13,655 nt of DNA from contig JBDLJX010000070.1 of the NCBI GenBank assembly GCA_039714155.1, positions 1 to 13,655 on the forward strand. Reading direction: 5' to 3'. This document shows positions 4,300 through 12,566 of this stretch, in pieces. Both the position numbers and the translations under genes were made by a program. The first letter of the stretch is position 1. Every line of letters begins with the position of its first letter. The stretch is from SZUA-186 sp039714155. Its GTDB lineage: Bacteria; Pseudomonadota; Gammaproteobacteria; UBA9214. Below the pieces are notes generated by a model. That model made no database searches. It had not been told where the DNA came from and saw only the letters and a program-made list of their open reading frames with translations.

Positions 4300-6576
4300 G
4301 TGATTTGCGCGACTGAACGATCAATGAAGCACGTACTGGCCGGATCGGGCCCGGGTTCCCGGACGGTCATTTTAAGAAACCTTGTTCTCCTGGTGGTTTT
4401 GGCCTTGCAGGCGGTAGCTGCGTCGGCCGCGTCGAACTATGAATTAGCGCGCTTTATCAAGGCGATGTCGCCGCATGAGGCCTTCCCGGGCGCGGACCAG
4501 CTTGGTGATGTTTTGGGAGCCCCACCGGTTGTGGAGGCCTCCAGTGGTAGCAAACCAATCGGCTATGTGTTCCTCAATTCCGATTTCGTCAATTCGACGG
4601 GATACTCCGGCAAACCCATTTACCAGCTGATTGCCATCGACATGGAGGGTGTCATCCGCCAGGTGCTACTGGTTGAACACCACGAGCCTATTGTTCTGAT
4701 CGGCATCCCGGAGAGCCGGATCACCCGGGTCCTCGACAATTACGCGGGTCTGGACATCGGTGCACTGGTCCGGAAGACATACGGTGACCATAAGGTCGAT
4801 ATCGTCACAGGTGCGACGGTGACCGTGATGGTGATGGACGACACCATCCTGCGCAGCGCGATCAAGGTCGCACGCCGCTTTGGCCTGGGTGGCCTGAAAC
4901 CCGAGCGCAAGCAGACCGGTCCGAAGGCCACCGTTAATATGGATTTGAAGGAACAGGAAGGCTGGGCGGCGTTACTGAGTGATGGTTCCATTGCCAATCT
5001 GATACTGACACTGACACAGATCAATGCGGCCTTCGAGCATTCGGGGAACGAGATTGCGGCGGACCGGCCCGAGGAAGGCGATCCCGAGGAGGTATTCATT
5101 GATCTGTATGCGGCGGTGGTCTCAGTGCCGGCCATTGGGCTGAGTGTGCTGGGCGAGTCCGAGTACCGTAACCTGGTCAAGCGTCTGGAACCCGGTCAGC
5201 AAGCCATTGTTCTGGCCGGGGATGGTCGCTATTCGTTCAAGGGTTCGGGCTATGTGCGCGGCGGCATCTTTGACCGCTTTCAGGTTATTCAGGGCGACAC
5301 GTCGGTTCGTTTCCATGATTTTCACCACAAGCGCCTGCGCCGGATCGCGGCTGATGGTGCACCGGATTTCAAGGATGTCGATATCTTCCGTATTCCCCCG
5401 GAGCTCGAGTTTGATGCGGCGGCGCCGTGGCGACTGGAACTGCTGGTGGGGCGCGAGACCGGTCCGACCGAGAAGGCCTTCCTGACGTTCAACCTGGACT
5501 ACCGGACACCGGATAAATATCTGCTCATCCCCGAGCCGGAAGTGAACTCTGGAATATCCTGGGATAAACTGGGCCTCCCGGATCCAACGTCGGCAGATGC
5601 ACCCCTGTGGATGAAGATGTGGGTCACCAAGTTGCCGGAGGTGATTCTCCTGTTGATCGCATTGAGTGTGCTGACGGTGATCTTTTTCTTTCAGGGCTGG
5701 TTGGTCAAACGTCCCTTACTGACCGACCGTGTGCGTATCGGTTTTCTCATCTTTACGCTATTCGGCATCGGCTGGTACGCCAATGCGCAACTCTCCGTGG
5801 TCAATATCCTGGCCGTGTTCAATGCCCTGCTTAGTGGCTTTGACTGGAGCTATTTCCTGATGGAACCGTTGATCTTCATCCTGTGGGGATCGGTAGCCGC
5901 TGCTCTGCTCTTCTGGGCCCGGGGTCCGTACTGTGGCTGGCTGTGTCCTTTCGGTGCACTGCAGGAGTTGCTCAACCGGCTCGCCAAGCTTGTAAAGATC
6001 CCGCAGATTACCTTGCCATGGGGCCTGCATGAACGTTTGTGGTCACTCAAATATCTCATCTTTCTGGTGTTGTTCGGCTTCTCGATGCATTCACTGGGAT
6101 GGGCCGAGCGCCTGGCGGAGGTCGAACCCTTCAAGACCGCTATTATTCTGAAGTTCGCACGGGAATGGCCATTCGTACTGTTTGCCATCGCAGTCATCGT
6201 CCCCGGTCTGTTTATCGAACGTTTCTACTGTCGCTACCTGTGTCCGCTGGGCGCCGCGCTGGCCATACCCGGCCGGCTGCGCATGTTTGCCTGGCTTAAA
6301 CGCTACAAGGAATGCGGGGCACCCTGTCAGCGTTGCGGCAACGAATGCATGGTTCAGGCGATCCATCCGGAGGGCAACATCAATGTCAACGAATGCCTGT
6401 ATTGCCTGCACTGCCAGGTTGTTTACTTCGATGACCAGGCCTGCCCGGTCATGATCCAGAAGCGTCTGAAACGGGAACGGGCGGCCACGGGCACATCCGC
6501 GAACAACAAGCAGCAGGTCGAGCAGATTATTGCTGATCTCAAGGCGAAGAAGGGGACGGCAAACGACGATTCCTGA
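4300..6576 (+). CDS. nosR: NosR, flavin and Fe-S membrane protein of nitrous-oxide respiration
   Basis: NosR is thought to pass electrons to periplasmic NosZ and is needed for its activity and for nos expression. The 758 aa product has an N-terminal signal/membrane segment (about 23-45) and a periplasmic FMN-binding domain (about 85-195). TGAT at 170-173 provides Thr173 for covalent FMN. Several membrane helices follow (about 445-640). CX3CP motifs lie at Cys545-Cys549-Pro and Cys644-Cys648-Pro. A 4Fe-4S region has C672-x3-C676-x2-C679-x3-C683 and C699-x2-C702-x2-C705-x9-C715-P. The frame starts at GTG 4300, with AAGGGG at 4283-4288; ATG at 4324 (750 aa) is an alternative without a clear ribosome binding site. 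It leads the nos operon and lies 59 bp before nosZ. An FNR-type box sits 72 bp upstream. Length and motifs are normal, and its presence marks a clade I system. Confidence 0.95.
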   Translation: MICATERSMKHVLAGSGPGSRTVILRNLVLLVVLALQAVAASAASNYELARFIKAMSPHEAFPGADQLGDVLGAPPVVEASSGSKPIGYVFLNSDFVNSTGYSGKPIYQLIAIDMEGVIRQVLLVEHHEPIVLIGIPESRITRVLDNYAGLDIGALVRKTYGDHKVDIVTGATVTVMVMDDTILRSAIKVARRFGLGGLKPERKQTGPKATVNMDLKEQEGWAALLSDGSIANLILTLTQINAAFEHSGNEIAADRPEEGDPEEVFIDLYAAVVSVPAIGLSVLGESEYRNLVKRLEPGQQAIVLAGDGRYSFKGSGYVRGGIFDRFQVIQGDTSVRFHDFHHKRLRRIAADGAPDFKDVDIFRIPPELEFDAAAPWRLELLVGRETGPTEKAFLTFNLDYRTPDKYLLIPEPEVNSGISWDKLGLPDPTSADAPLWMKMWVTKLPEVILLLIALSVLTVIFFFQGWLVKRPLLTDRVRIGFLIFTLFGIGWYANAQLSVVNILAVFNALLSGFDWSYFLMEPLIFILWGSVAAALLFWARGPYCGWLCPFGALQELLNRLAKLVKIPQITLPWGLHERLWSLKYLIFLVLFGFSMHSLGWAERLAEVEPFKTAIILKFAREWPFVLFAIAVIVPGLFIERFYCRYLCPLGAALAIPGRLRMFAWLKRYKECGAPCQRCGNECMVQAIHPEGNINVNECLYCLHCQVVYFDDQACPVMIQKRLKRERAATGTSANNKQQVEQIIADLKAKKGTANDDS

Positions 6577-6620
6577 TCAGGGAGTCAATCATTCGCCTGC
6601 CACAGGGTAGGCCAACAACC

Positions 6621-6627
6621 GAAGAGG
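6621..6627 (+). promoter_or_regulatory. Ribosome binding site of nosZ
   Basis: GAAGAGG lies 8 bases upstream of the ATG at 6636 and fixes the NosZ start. It sits in the only sizeable gap (59 bp) inside the nos block. No terminator or FNR-type box is visible in that gap, so nosZ is probably read from the nosR promoter. Confidence 0.7.
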
Positions 6628-6635
6628 ATAGAGCC

Positions 6636-8549
6636 ATGACAGATGATACATCAGACAAAAAGGGCATTACCCGGCGTGAGTTGCTGGGGGGGTCGGCAAA
6701 AATTGCGGCACTCGCCGGCGCTGGCGGTCTCGCCGGATTGGCGGGTGGTTCCCTGCTTGCGCCGAAGTCGGCCCAGGCGGCGGCCTCCAGCAAGGCCGAG
6801 GTTGCCCCGGGGGACCTGGACGAGTACTACGGATTCTGGAGTAGTGGTCAGGCGGGTGAAATGCGCATCCTGGGCATGCCCTCCATGCGTGAATTGATGC
6901 GCGTACCGGTCTTCAATCGTTGCAGTGCCACTGGCTGGGGATCGACCAACGAGAGCCGCAAGATCCTCCGTGATGGTCTGACACCCGAGACCCGGAAGTA
7001 TCTTGACAAGCATGGTGGCGTCTGGACGAACGGCGACCTGCATCATCCGCATATGTCATTTACCGATGGCACCTATGATGGCCGTTACCTGTTCATGAAC
7101 GACAAGGCGAACACGCGGGTGGCGCGGGTGCGTTGCGACGTCATGAAGTGCGACAAGATTACCGAGATCCCGAACACATCGGATATTCATGGCCTGCGTC
7201 CACAGAAATATCCGCGTACAGGTTATGTCTTCGCGAACGGTGAGCATCGTATTCCCATTCCCAATGATGGCAGTGTCCTGGATGAACCGGAGAAGTACCA
7301 CGCAATATTCACGGCCCTCGATGGCGATACCATGAAAGTCGCCTGGCAGGTCATCGTCGACGGCAATCTCGACAACTGTGATGCGGACTACCAGGGCCTG
7401 TATGCCTTCTCCACCTGCTACAACAGCGAGGAAGGCGTGAACCTGGCCGGGATGACTGCGAATGAGCGGGACTGGGCCGTGGTGTTCGATCTCAAGCGTA
7501 TCGAGGCCGGCGTCAAGGCAGGTGATTTCAGGAAGATCGGCGGCGTGGCGGTACTCGATGGCCGCAAGGGATCGAAGTACACCCGCTACATCCCGATTCC
7601 GAACAGCCCGCATGGCTGTAATACCGCCCCGGATGGCCGTCATGTCGTCATCAACGGTAAATTGTCTCCAACCGTATCGGTGATCGATGTCACCCGCCTG
7701 CCTGATCTGTTCAACGACAAGATCAAGCCGCGCGATACTATCGTTGCCGAACCGGAACTGGGGCTGGGCCCCTTGCATACTGCCTTTGACGGGCGCGGCA
7801 ACGCCTACACGACACTGTTTCTTGACAGCCAGTCCGTAAGCTGGAATATCCAGAAGGCAATCGATGCCTATAATGGAAAGAAAGTTGATCCGATCATTGA
7901 CAAGATCGACGTTCATTACCAGCCGGGTCACAACCACACGTCCATGGGAGAGACCAAAGAGGCCGACGGCAAGTGGCTGGTGTCACTCAACAAGTTCTCC
8001 AAGGACCGTTATATCAACGTCGGGCCACTGAAACCGGAGAACGAGCAGCTCATCGACATCAGTGGCAAGAAAATGCAGCTGGTGCATGATGGCCCGACCT
8101 TTGCGGAGCCGCATGATTGCATCATCGTCCGCGCCGACATCGTCAACCCGAACTCGGTCTGGGAGAAGGATGACCCCATGTGGGCCGAGGCCACGGCACA
8201 GGCCAAGAAGGATGGCGTCACTCTGTACACCGACTCCAGGGTGATTCGCGATGGCAACAAGGTGCGTGTCTACATGTGGTCGATAGCACCCGCTTTCAGC
8301 ATGGAGCAGTTCACCGTGAAACAGGGCGATGAGGTCACGATCATCGTTAGCAATAACGATCAGGTCGATGACCTGACTCATGGCCTGACACTGGCGAACT
8401 ATGGCATTGCCATGGAAATCGGTCCCCAGGCAACATCCTCGGTAACCTTTGTCGCGGATCGCCCGGGTGTGCACTGGTTCTACTGCCAGTGGTTCTGTCA
8501 TGCGCTGCACATGGAAATGCGCGGCCGCATGCTGGTCGAACCGGCCTAG
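6636..8549 (+). CDS. nosZ: Nitrous-oxide reductase, clade I (Tat-exported)
   Basis: NosZ reduces N2O to N2 in the periplasm using a CuA electron-entry site and a CuZ (4Cu-S) catalytic site. The 637 aa protein begins with a twin-arginine signal (TRRELLGGS, 12-20, Ala/Gly-rich h-region, AQA at 46-48), the usual export route of clade I enzymes. Seven His positions match CuZ ligands: H136-H137 (DLHH), H185 (DIHG), H326 (SPHGC), H381 (PLHTAF), H432 (GHNHT) and H493 (EPHD). The C-terminal cupredoxin domain carries the CuA set: H582 (THGL) and C617-x-W619-x-C621-x3-H625-x2-M628 in FYCQWFCHALHMEM. No ligand is missing and the length is typical, so a working enzyme is expected. It lies 59 bp after nosR and is followed 8 bp later by nosD. 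Confidence 0.97.
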   Translation: MTDDTSDKKGITRRELLGGSAKIAALAGAGGLAGLAGGSLLAPKSAQAAASSKAEVAPGDLDEYYGFWSSGQAGEMRILGMPSMRELMRVPVFNRCSATGWGSTNESRKILRDGLTPETRKYLDKHGGVWTNGDLHHPHMSFTDGTYDGRYLFMNDKANTRVARVRCDVMKCDKITEIPNTSDIHGLRPQKYPRTGYVFANGEHRIPIPNDGSVLDEPEKYHAIFTALDGDTMKVAWQVIVDGNLDNCDADYQGLYAFSTCYNSEEGVNLAGMTANERDWAVVFDLKRIEAGVKAGDFRKIGGVAVLDGRKGSKYTRYIPIPNSPHGCNTAPDGRHVVINGKLSPTVSVIDVTRLPDLFNDKIKPRDTIVAEPELGLGPLHTAFDGRGNAYTTLFLDSQSVSWNIQKAIDAYNGKKVDPIIDKIDVHYQPGHNHTSMGETKEADGKWLVSLNKFSKDRYINVGPLKPENEQLIDISGKKMQLVHDGPTFAEPHDCIIVRADIVNPNSVWEKDDPMWAEATAQAKKDGVTLYTDSRVIRDGNKVRVYMWSIAPAFSMEQFTVKQGDEVTIIVSNNDQVDDLTHGLTLANYGIAMEIGPQATSSVTFVADRPGVHWFYCQWFCHALHMEMRGRMLVEPA

Positions 8550-8557
8550 GTGACGGC

Positions 8558-9838
8558 TTGTCCATAACAGCAAACCGGGCACACCCGGCAGTCAGTCACT
8601 GGCTGATTGCCGGGTTGTGTCTCTGCCTCCTGTTGCTGCCCTGGATTGCCGCAGCGGCGGTGGTGCGTGTGGCACCGGGTGACAGCACGCTGCAGGCAGC
8701 AGTCAATGCCGCCAGCCCCGGCGACACACTTGCGCTACAGGTCGGCGTCTATGCCGGCGAGCTCATCATTGGCCGCAGTGTCACGATAGTCGGGCAGCCG
8801 GGCAGCGTGCTCGACGGCATGGGCAAGGGCGATGTCATCCGGGTCAATGCACCTGATGTCGTCATTCGGGGCATTACCGTGCGCAACTCCGGCACCAGCC
8901 TGGAGACCGAGGACAGTGGTATCTTTGTGACTGAGCAGGGCGACGGTGCACTGATCGAAGCCAACCGTTTTGAAGACAATCTGATTGGTGTCTATCTTAA
9001 AGGCCCCGACTCGGCGGTGGTACGGGGAAACCGCATCGTGGGCAGTCAACATCACCGCATGAATGACCGCGGTAACGGTGTTTACCTGTGGAACACCCCG
9101 GGTTCACGGGTGGAGGACAACGACATCCGTTATGGCCGTGACGGGATCTTCGTCACCACCAGCACTCACAATATATTCCGCAACAACCGTTTCAGCGACC
9201 TGCGTTTCGCGATTCATTACATGTACACCCATGACAGCGAGGTCATTGGCAATGTCTCAACCCGAAATCACTCGGCCTGGGCACTGATGTTTTCCGATCG
9301 CCTGACGGTGACCGGTAACCGGTCGATTGGTGACCGCGACCGCGGACTGTTCCTGAACTTCGTCAACAGTTCCACGCTGGAGGATAACCACGTATCAGGG
9401 GGTGTGGAGAAGTGTGTCTTCATCTACAACGCCAACATGAACAGCTTCAGCGGTAACTGGTTCGAAGGGTGCGAGATCGGCATTCATTTCACGGCCGGTT
9501 CAGAGAGAAACGAGATCTTCGGCAATGCGTTCATCGGCAACCGGACCCAGGTCAAGTACGTTGGTACGCGCCATATTGAATGGTCGCACGCTGGCCGTGG
9601 CAACTACTGGAGCGACAATCCCGCCTTCGATCTCAATGATGACGGCATTTCGGACCGGGCTTACCGGCCTAACAGCCTGGTTGACCAGATTGTCTGGCGA
9701 TACCCGTCTGCCAGATTACTGCTCGGCAGTCCGGTGATGCAGATGCTGCATTGGGCGCAGTCGGAATTTCCCACCCTGCATCCCGGTGGCGTACGGGATA
9801 GCGCTCCGTTGATGGTGCCACCGCAGCGGGAGGGCTGA
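8558..9838 (+). CDS. nosD: NosD, periplasmic beta-helix protein for CuZ maturation
   Basis: NosD is the periplasmic partner of the NosFY ABC transporter and is needed for CuZ assembly in NosZ. From TTG at 8558 the product is 426 aa: a signal peptide (hydrophobic LIAGLCLCLLLLPWIAAAA), then VVRVAPGDSTLQAAVNAASPGDT and a long right-handed parallel beta-helix. The helix repeats are typical, with recurring G-N-x-I/F and N-R/T-x-F turns such as EANRFEDN, VRGNRIVG, VEDNDIRY, FRNNRFSD and FSGNWFEG. The start is uncertain. TTG at 8558 has AGGTGA (8548-8553) just upstream; the frame is open back to an ATG at 8489 inside nosZ, but this would put about 23 polar residues ahead of the signal peptide. No in-frame ATG occurs near the signal. 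The unusual start or weak spacing may hold NosD below NosZ levels. Confidence 0.92.
   Translation: MSITANRAHPAVSHWLIAGLCLCLLLLPWIAAAAVVRVAPGDSTLQAAVNAASPGDTLALQVGVYAGELIIGRSVTIVGQPGSVLDGMGKGDVIRVNAPDVVIRGITVRNSGTSLETEDSGIFVTEQGDGALIEANRFEDNLIGVYLKGPDSAVVRGNRIVGSQHHRMNDRGNGVYLWNTPGSRVEDNDIRYGRDGIFVTTSTHNIFRNNRFSDLRFAIHYMYTHDSEVIGNVSTRNHSAWALMFSDRLTVTGNRSIGDRDRGLFLNFVNSSTLEDNHVSGGVEKCVFIYNANMNSFSGNWFEGCEIGIHFTAGSERNEIFGNAFIGNRTQVKYVGTRHIEWSHAGRGNYWSDNPAFDLNDDGISDRAYRPNSLVDQIVWRYPSARLLLGSPVMQMLHWAQSEFPTLHPGGVRDSAPLMVPPQREG
9828..9834 (+). promoter_or_regulatory. Ribosome binding site of nosF, inside the end of nosD
   Basis: GGGAGGG lies 8 bases before the ATG at 9843 and overlaps the last codons of nosD. 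This supports translational linkage of nosD and nosF. Confidence 0.6.
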
Positions 9839-9842
9839 TGAG

Positions 9843-10766
9843 ATGAACACAGCCCATGTCATCGAACTGAGGGCAGTAGACAAGCACTACGACAAGGCAG
9901 TGGTTGTTGACGGTATCGATCTTCAGGTCGATCCCGGCGAGTGCTTCGTGCTGGTTGGGCACAATGGCGCCGGTAAAACGACCATCATGAAACTCATGCT
10001 CGGTCTGACACGACCGAGTACCGGACAGGTGCTGGTGCTGGATGAAGATCCGGCCAGTCGGATGTTCGCAGCCCGGCGTCAGGCGCTGGGCTACCTGCCC
10101 GAGAGCGCTTCCTTTTATTCCAATATGACGGGGCTGGAACTGCTTGGCTATTACGCACACCTGAAGGGGGTACCCAAAACCGAGGTAGACCAGCGCCTGC
10201 AACAGGTTGGCCTGCATGCGGCGGCTGCAAGGCGCCTGCACACCTATTCCAAAGGGATGCGCCAGCGTTTGGGGCTTGCCCAGGCCATACTCGGCGCACC
10301 CAGGCTACTGTTCCTCGATGAACCAACCACGGGACTTGACCCTTTATTGCGTCGTGATTTCTACCAGATCATCAGTGACCTGCGCGCCAGCGGTACCACT
10401 GTCGTGATTTCATCGCATGCCCTGAATGAAATCGAGGCGCAGGCCGACCGGATCGCGGTCATCAAGCACGGTCATCTGGTGGCCTGCGGCAGTCTGCCGG
10501 ATCTCGGCAGGCAGGTGGGTTTGCCGGTACGTACCCGGATTGCCGTCGCAGCGGGCAATGCGGCCCGCGTTGCGGGACAGCTCGCAGCACACATCAAGAT
10601 TGACAGGGTCAATGATCACAGTGTGGACCTGATATGTCCGGAGGATGAAAAGATGTCGGTGCTGCGGCACATCGCCGACCTTGGTGATACCGTGCTGGAC
10701 GTCAGTATGACCACACCATGCCTGGACGAGATCTACCTGCATTTTATGAACGGGGAAGGGCCATGA
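9843..10766 (+). CDS. nosF: NosF, ABC transporter ATPase for NosZ maturation
   Basis: NosF is the cytoplasmic ATPase that powers NosDFY, which supports sulfur/copper supply for CuZ. The 307 aa protein has Walker A GHNGAGKTT (39-47), a Q-loop region GYLPES (83-88) with Glu where Gln is usual, the ABC signature YSKGMRQRLG (135-144), Walker B LLFLDEPTTGLD (155-166) and the H-loop SSHALNE (190-196). All residues needed for ATP hydrolysis are present. The Glu in the Q-loop is, as far as I recall, common in NosF and close relatives. The C-terminal 90 residues form a small extra domain. The gene starts 4 bp after nosD and its TGA overlaps the ATG of nosY (ATGA at 10763-10766), which indicates one operon. 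Confidence 0.95.
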   Translation: MNTAHVIELRAVDKHYDKAVVVDGIDLQVDPGECFVLVGHNGAGKTTIMKLMLGLTRPSTGQVLVLDEDPASRMFAARRQALGYLPESASFYSNMTGLELLGYYAHLKGVPKTEVDQRLQQVGLHAAAARRLHTYSKGMRQRLGLAQAILGAPRLLFLDEPTTGLDPLLRRDFYQIISDLRASGTTVVISSHALNEIEAQADRIAVIKHGHLVACGSLPDLGRQVGLPVRTRIAVAAGNAARVAGQLAAHIKIDRVNDHSVDLICPEDEKMSVLRHIADLGDTVLDVSMTTPCLDEIYLHFMNGEGP

Positions 10767-11602
10767 TTCGCATGCTGCACACGATTCCTGTATTGGCCGC
10801 AAAAGAGATCCGCGACGGCCTGCGCAATCGCTGGGTGGCGGCGACCATACTTCTGCTCGGCAGCCTGGCACTGGCGCTGAGTTTTCTGGGCTCCGCACCG
10901 ACCGGTGAAATCAAGGCCGGCGTACTGGAGGTCAGTGTTGTCAGCCTCACCAGCCTGAGTATGTACCTGCTACCCCTGATTGCCTTGATGCTGTCATTCG
11001 ATGCACTGGTTGGAGAATTCGAACACGGCACCATGTTACTGCTGCTGACCTATCCGGTGGCGCGCTGGCAAATCGTTGCCGGCAAGTTCCTGGGGCATAC
11101 AGCCATTCTACTGGTAGCAATCATGGTTGGTTATGGCAGCGCGCTGGGCGTTCTCATCCTTGTTGGTGAGGGCGATACCACCGGCTGGCAGGCCTACGCC
11201 GCCATGATGGCCAGTTCCCTGCTGCTGGGTTGCGCGTTTCTCGCTATCGGCTACCTGATCAGCTCGCTGGCACGCGAGCGCGCCGTTGCAACCGGTGCAG
11301 CTGTTGTCATCTGGCTGCTGCTTGTCGTGTTATATGACCTTGGCCTGCTCTCTGCGCTGATGATCGATGAAGGTAAATATATCAGCGAAGGATTATTTTC
11401 GGTGCTCATGCTCGTCAATCCGGCCGATGCCTATCGGCTGTTCAACTTTACCGGTTTCGGGGAAGTTGGGCGCCTGGTGGGTGCAACCGGTGTTGGCGCC
11501 GGTTTTGAATCCGGTTGGGTAGCACCAGTGATATCCATGGGGCTTTGGGTCATCATACCGTTCCTGGTAACCGTGGCCCGGTTTCACCGGCGAGAGCTTT
11601 GA
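10763..11602 (+). CDS. nosY: NosY, ABC transporter membrane subunit for NosZ maturation
   Basis: NosY is the membrane partner of NosF. The 279 aa product has a short cytoplasmic start with the typical ABC-2 pattern (LAAKEIRDGLRNRW) and six hydrophobic segments at roughly 25-45, 60-80, 105-130, 140-165, 170-195 and 250-272. Between the second and third lies the family-like block DALVGEFEHGTMLLLLTYPVARWQI. ATG at 10763 overlaps the nosF stop (4-bp overlap) and has GGGGAA at 10752-10757. The frame is open further upstream to 10718 inside nosF, but that start is not needed. No gene for the copper lipoprotein NosL follows: the next gene is purU after a 103-bp gap, so the operon as seen ends here. 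Confidence 0.93.
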   Translation: MIRMLHTIPVLAAKEIRDGLRNRWVAATILLLGSLALALSFLGSAPTGEIKAGVLEVSVVSLTSLSMYLLPLIALMLSFDALVGEFEHGTMLLLLTYPVARWQIVAGKFLGHTAILLVAIMVGYGSALGVLILVGEGDTTGWQAYAAMMASSLLLGCAFLAIGYLISSLARERAVATGAAVVIWLLLVVLYDLGLLSALMIDEGKYISEGLFSVLMLVNPADAYRLFNFTGFGEVGRLVGATGVGAGFESGWVAPVISMGLWVIIPFLVTVARFHRREL

Positions 11603-11705
11603 TGCTGCAGCTAAACATAGCGTCCTGAATGATGAATGCCACCTGGCAATAACATCTTGGAAGAGTACTAGGCACTAACACGTCAAAAATACCTGGCTTC
11701 ATATC

Positions 11706-12566
11706 ATGGAAACAAGATCTGCCATATTGCTGGTACATTGCCCTGACCGTGAAGGCATTGTTCTTGCAATAACCAGTTTCATATCGAGTAACAACGGCAA
11801 TATTCTGTATCTTGATCAGCATGTCGATTACGAAAAAGGCCGGTTTTTCATGCGTGTAGAATGGGACCTTGCCCGGTTTTCGATAGCAGACGAACAAATT
11901 GGCGAGCAATTCCAGAATCATGTCGCATCAGGCCTTGACATGCTGTGGCAACTTTATTTCTCCAATGAGCGGCTGCGGATGGCGCTGTTAGTGTCAAAGT
12001 TGCCGCATTGCTTTTATGACATCCTTGCGCGTTACGAGTCGGGAGAATGGCGGATCGAAATACCGCTGATTATCAGCAACCATCAGGACATGGAACGTGT
12101 TGCAGAGCGGCATGGCATTGATTACTTTTATCTGCCGGTTGACAAGGGCAACAAGCAGGAGCAGGAAGCCAAACAGCTTGAGTTACTGCAACAGCATAAT
12201 ATCGATTTTATTGTGTTGGCGCGATACATGCAGATATTGAGCGAGAATTATATTAATCAGTATCCACAATGCATTATTAATATCCATCATTCCTTTCTGC
12301 CCGCATTCCCGGGTGGCCGCCCATACCATTCAGCCTATGATCGTGGTGTGAAGATTATCGGCGCAACCAGCCATTACGTGACCACAGAACTGGATGCGGG
12401 TCCGATCATTGAACAGGATGTGGTGCATGTCAGCCATAAGGATACCGTTGAAGATATGATCCGCAAGGGCCGCGATCTTGAGAAGATCGTACTTGCCCGC
12501 GCGATCTGGCACCAGGTAAAACGCAACATTCTTGTATGCGATAACCGTACCGTGATATTTGATTGA
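11706..12566 (+). CDS. purU: Formyltetrahydrofolate deformylase PurU
   Basis: PurU hydrolyses 10-formyl-THF to THF and formate in the cytoplasm, balancing one-carbon pools and supplying formate for purine synthesis. The 286 aa protein is full length. It has an N-terminal ACT domain (AILLVHCPDREGIVLAITSF, about 6-85), then a formyltransferase domain (about 90-286). That domain carries the PurU-typical LVSKLPHCFYDIL (95-107), VLARYMQILS (170-179), NIHHSFLPAF (192-201; Asn192 and His194 catalytic), GATSHYV (219-225) and LDAGPIIEQDV (229-239; Asp230). No strong Shine-Dalgarno is seen before the ATG at 11706. It is more AT-rich in codon use than the nos genes and has no functional tie to them. It probably has its own promoter in the 11603-11705 gap, though none was clear. 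Confidence 0.95.
   Translation: METRSAILLVHCPDREGIVLAITSFISSNNGNILYLDQHVDYEKGRFFMRVEWDLARFSIADEQIGEQFQNHVASGLDMLWQLYFSNERLRMALLVSKLPHCFYDILARYESGEWRIEIPLIISNHQDMERVAERHGIDYFYLPVDKGNKQEQEAKQLELLQQHNIDFIVLARYMQILSENYINQYPQCIINIHHSFLPAFPGGRPYHSAYDRGVKIIGATSHYVTTELDAGPIIEQDVVHVSHKDTVEDMIRKGRDLEKIVLARAIWHQVKRNILVCDNRTVIFD

Noticed and set aside
7056..7937. Long open frame (293 codons) antisense to nosZ
   Set aside because: It lies wholly inside nosZ, is explained by GC-rich codon bias on the opposite strand, and has no recognisable domain.
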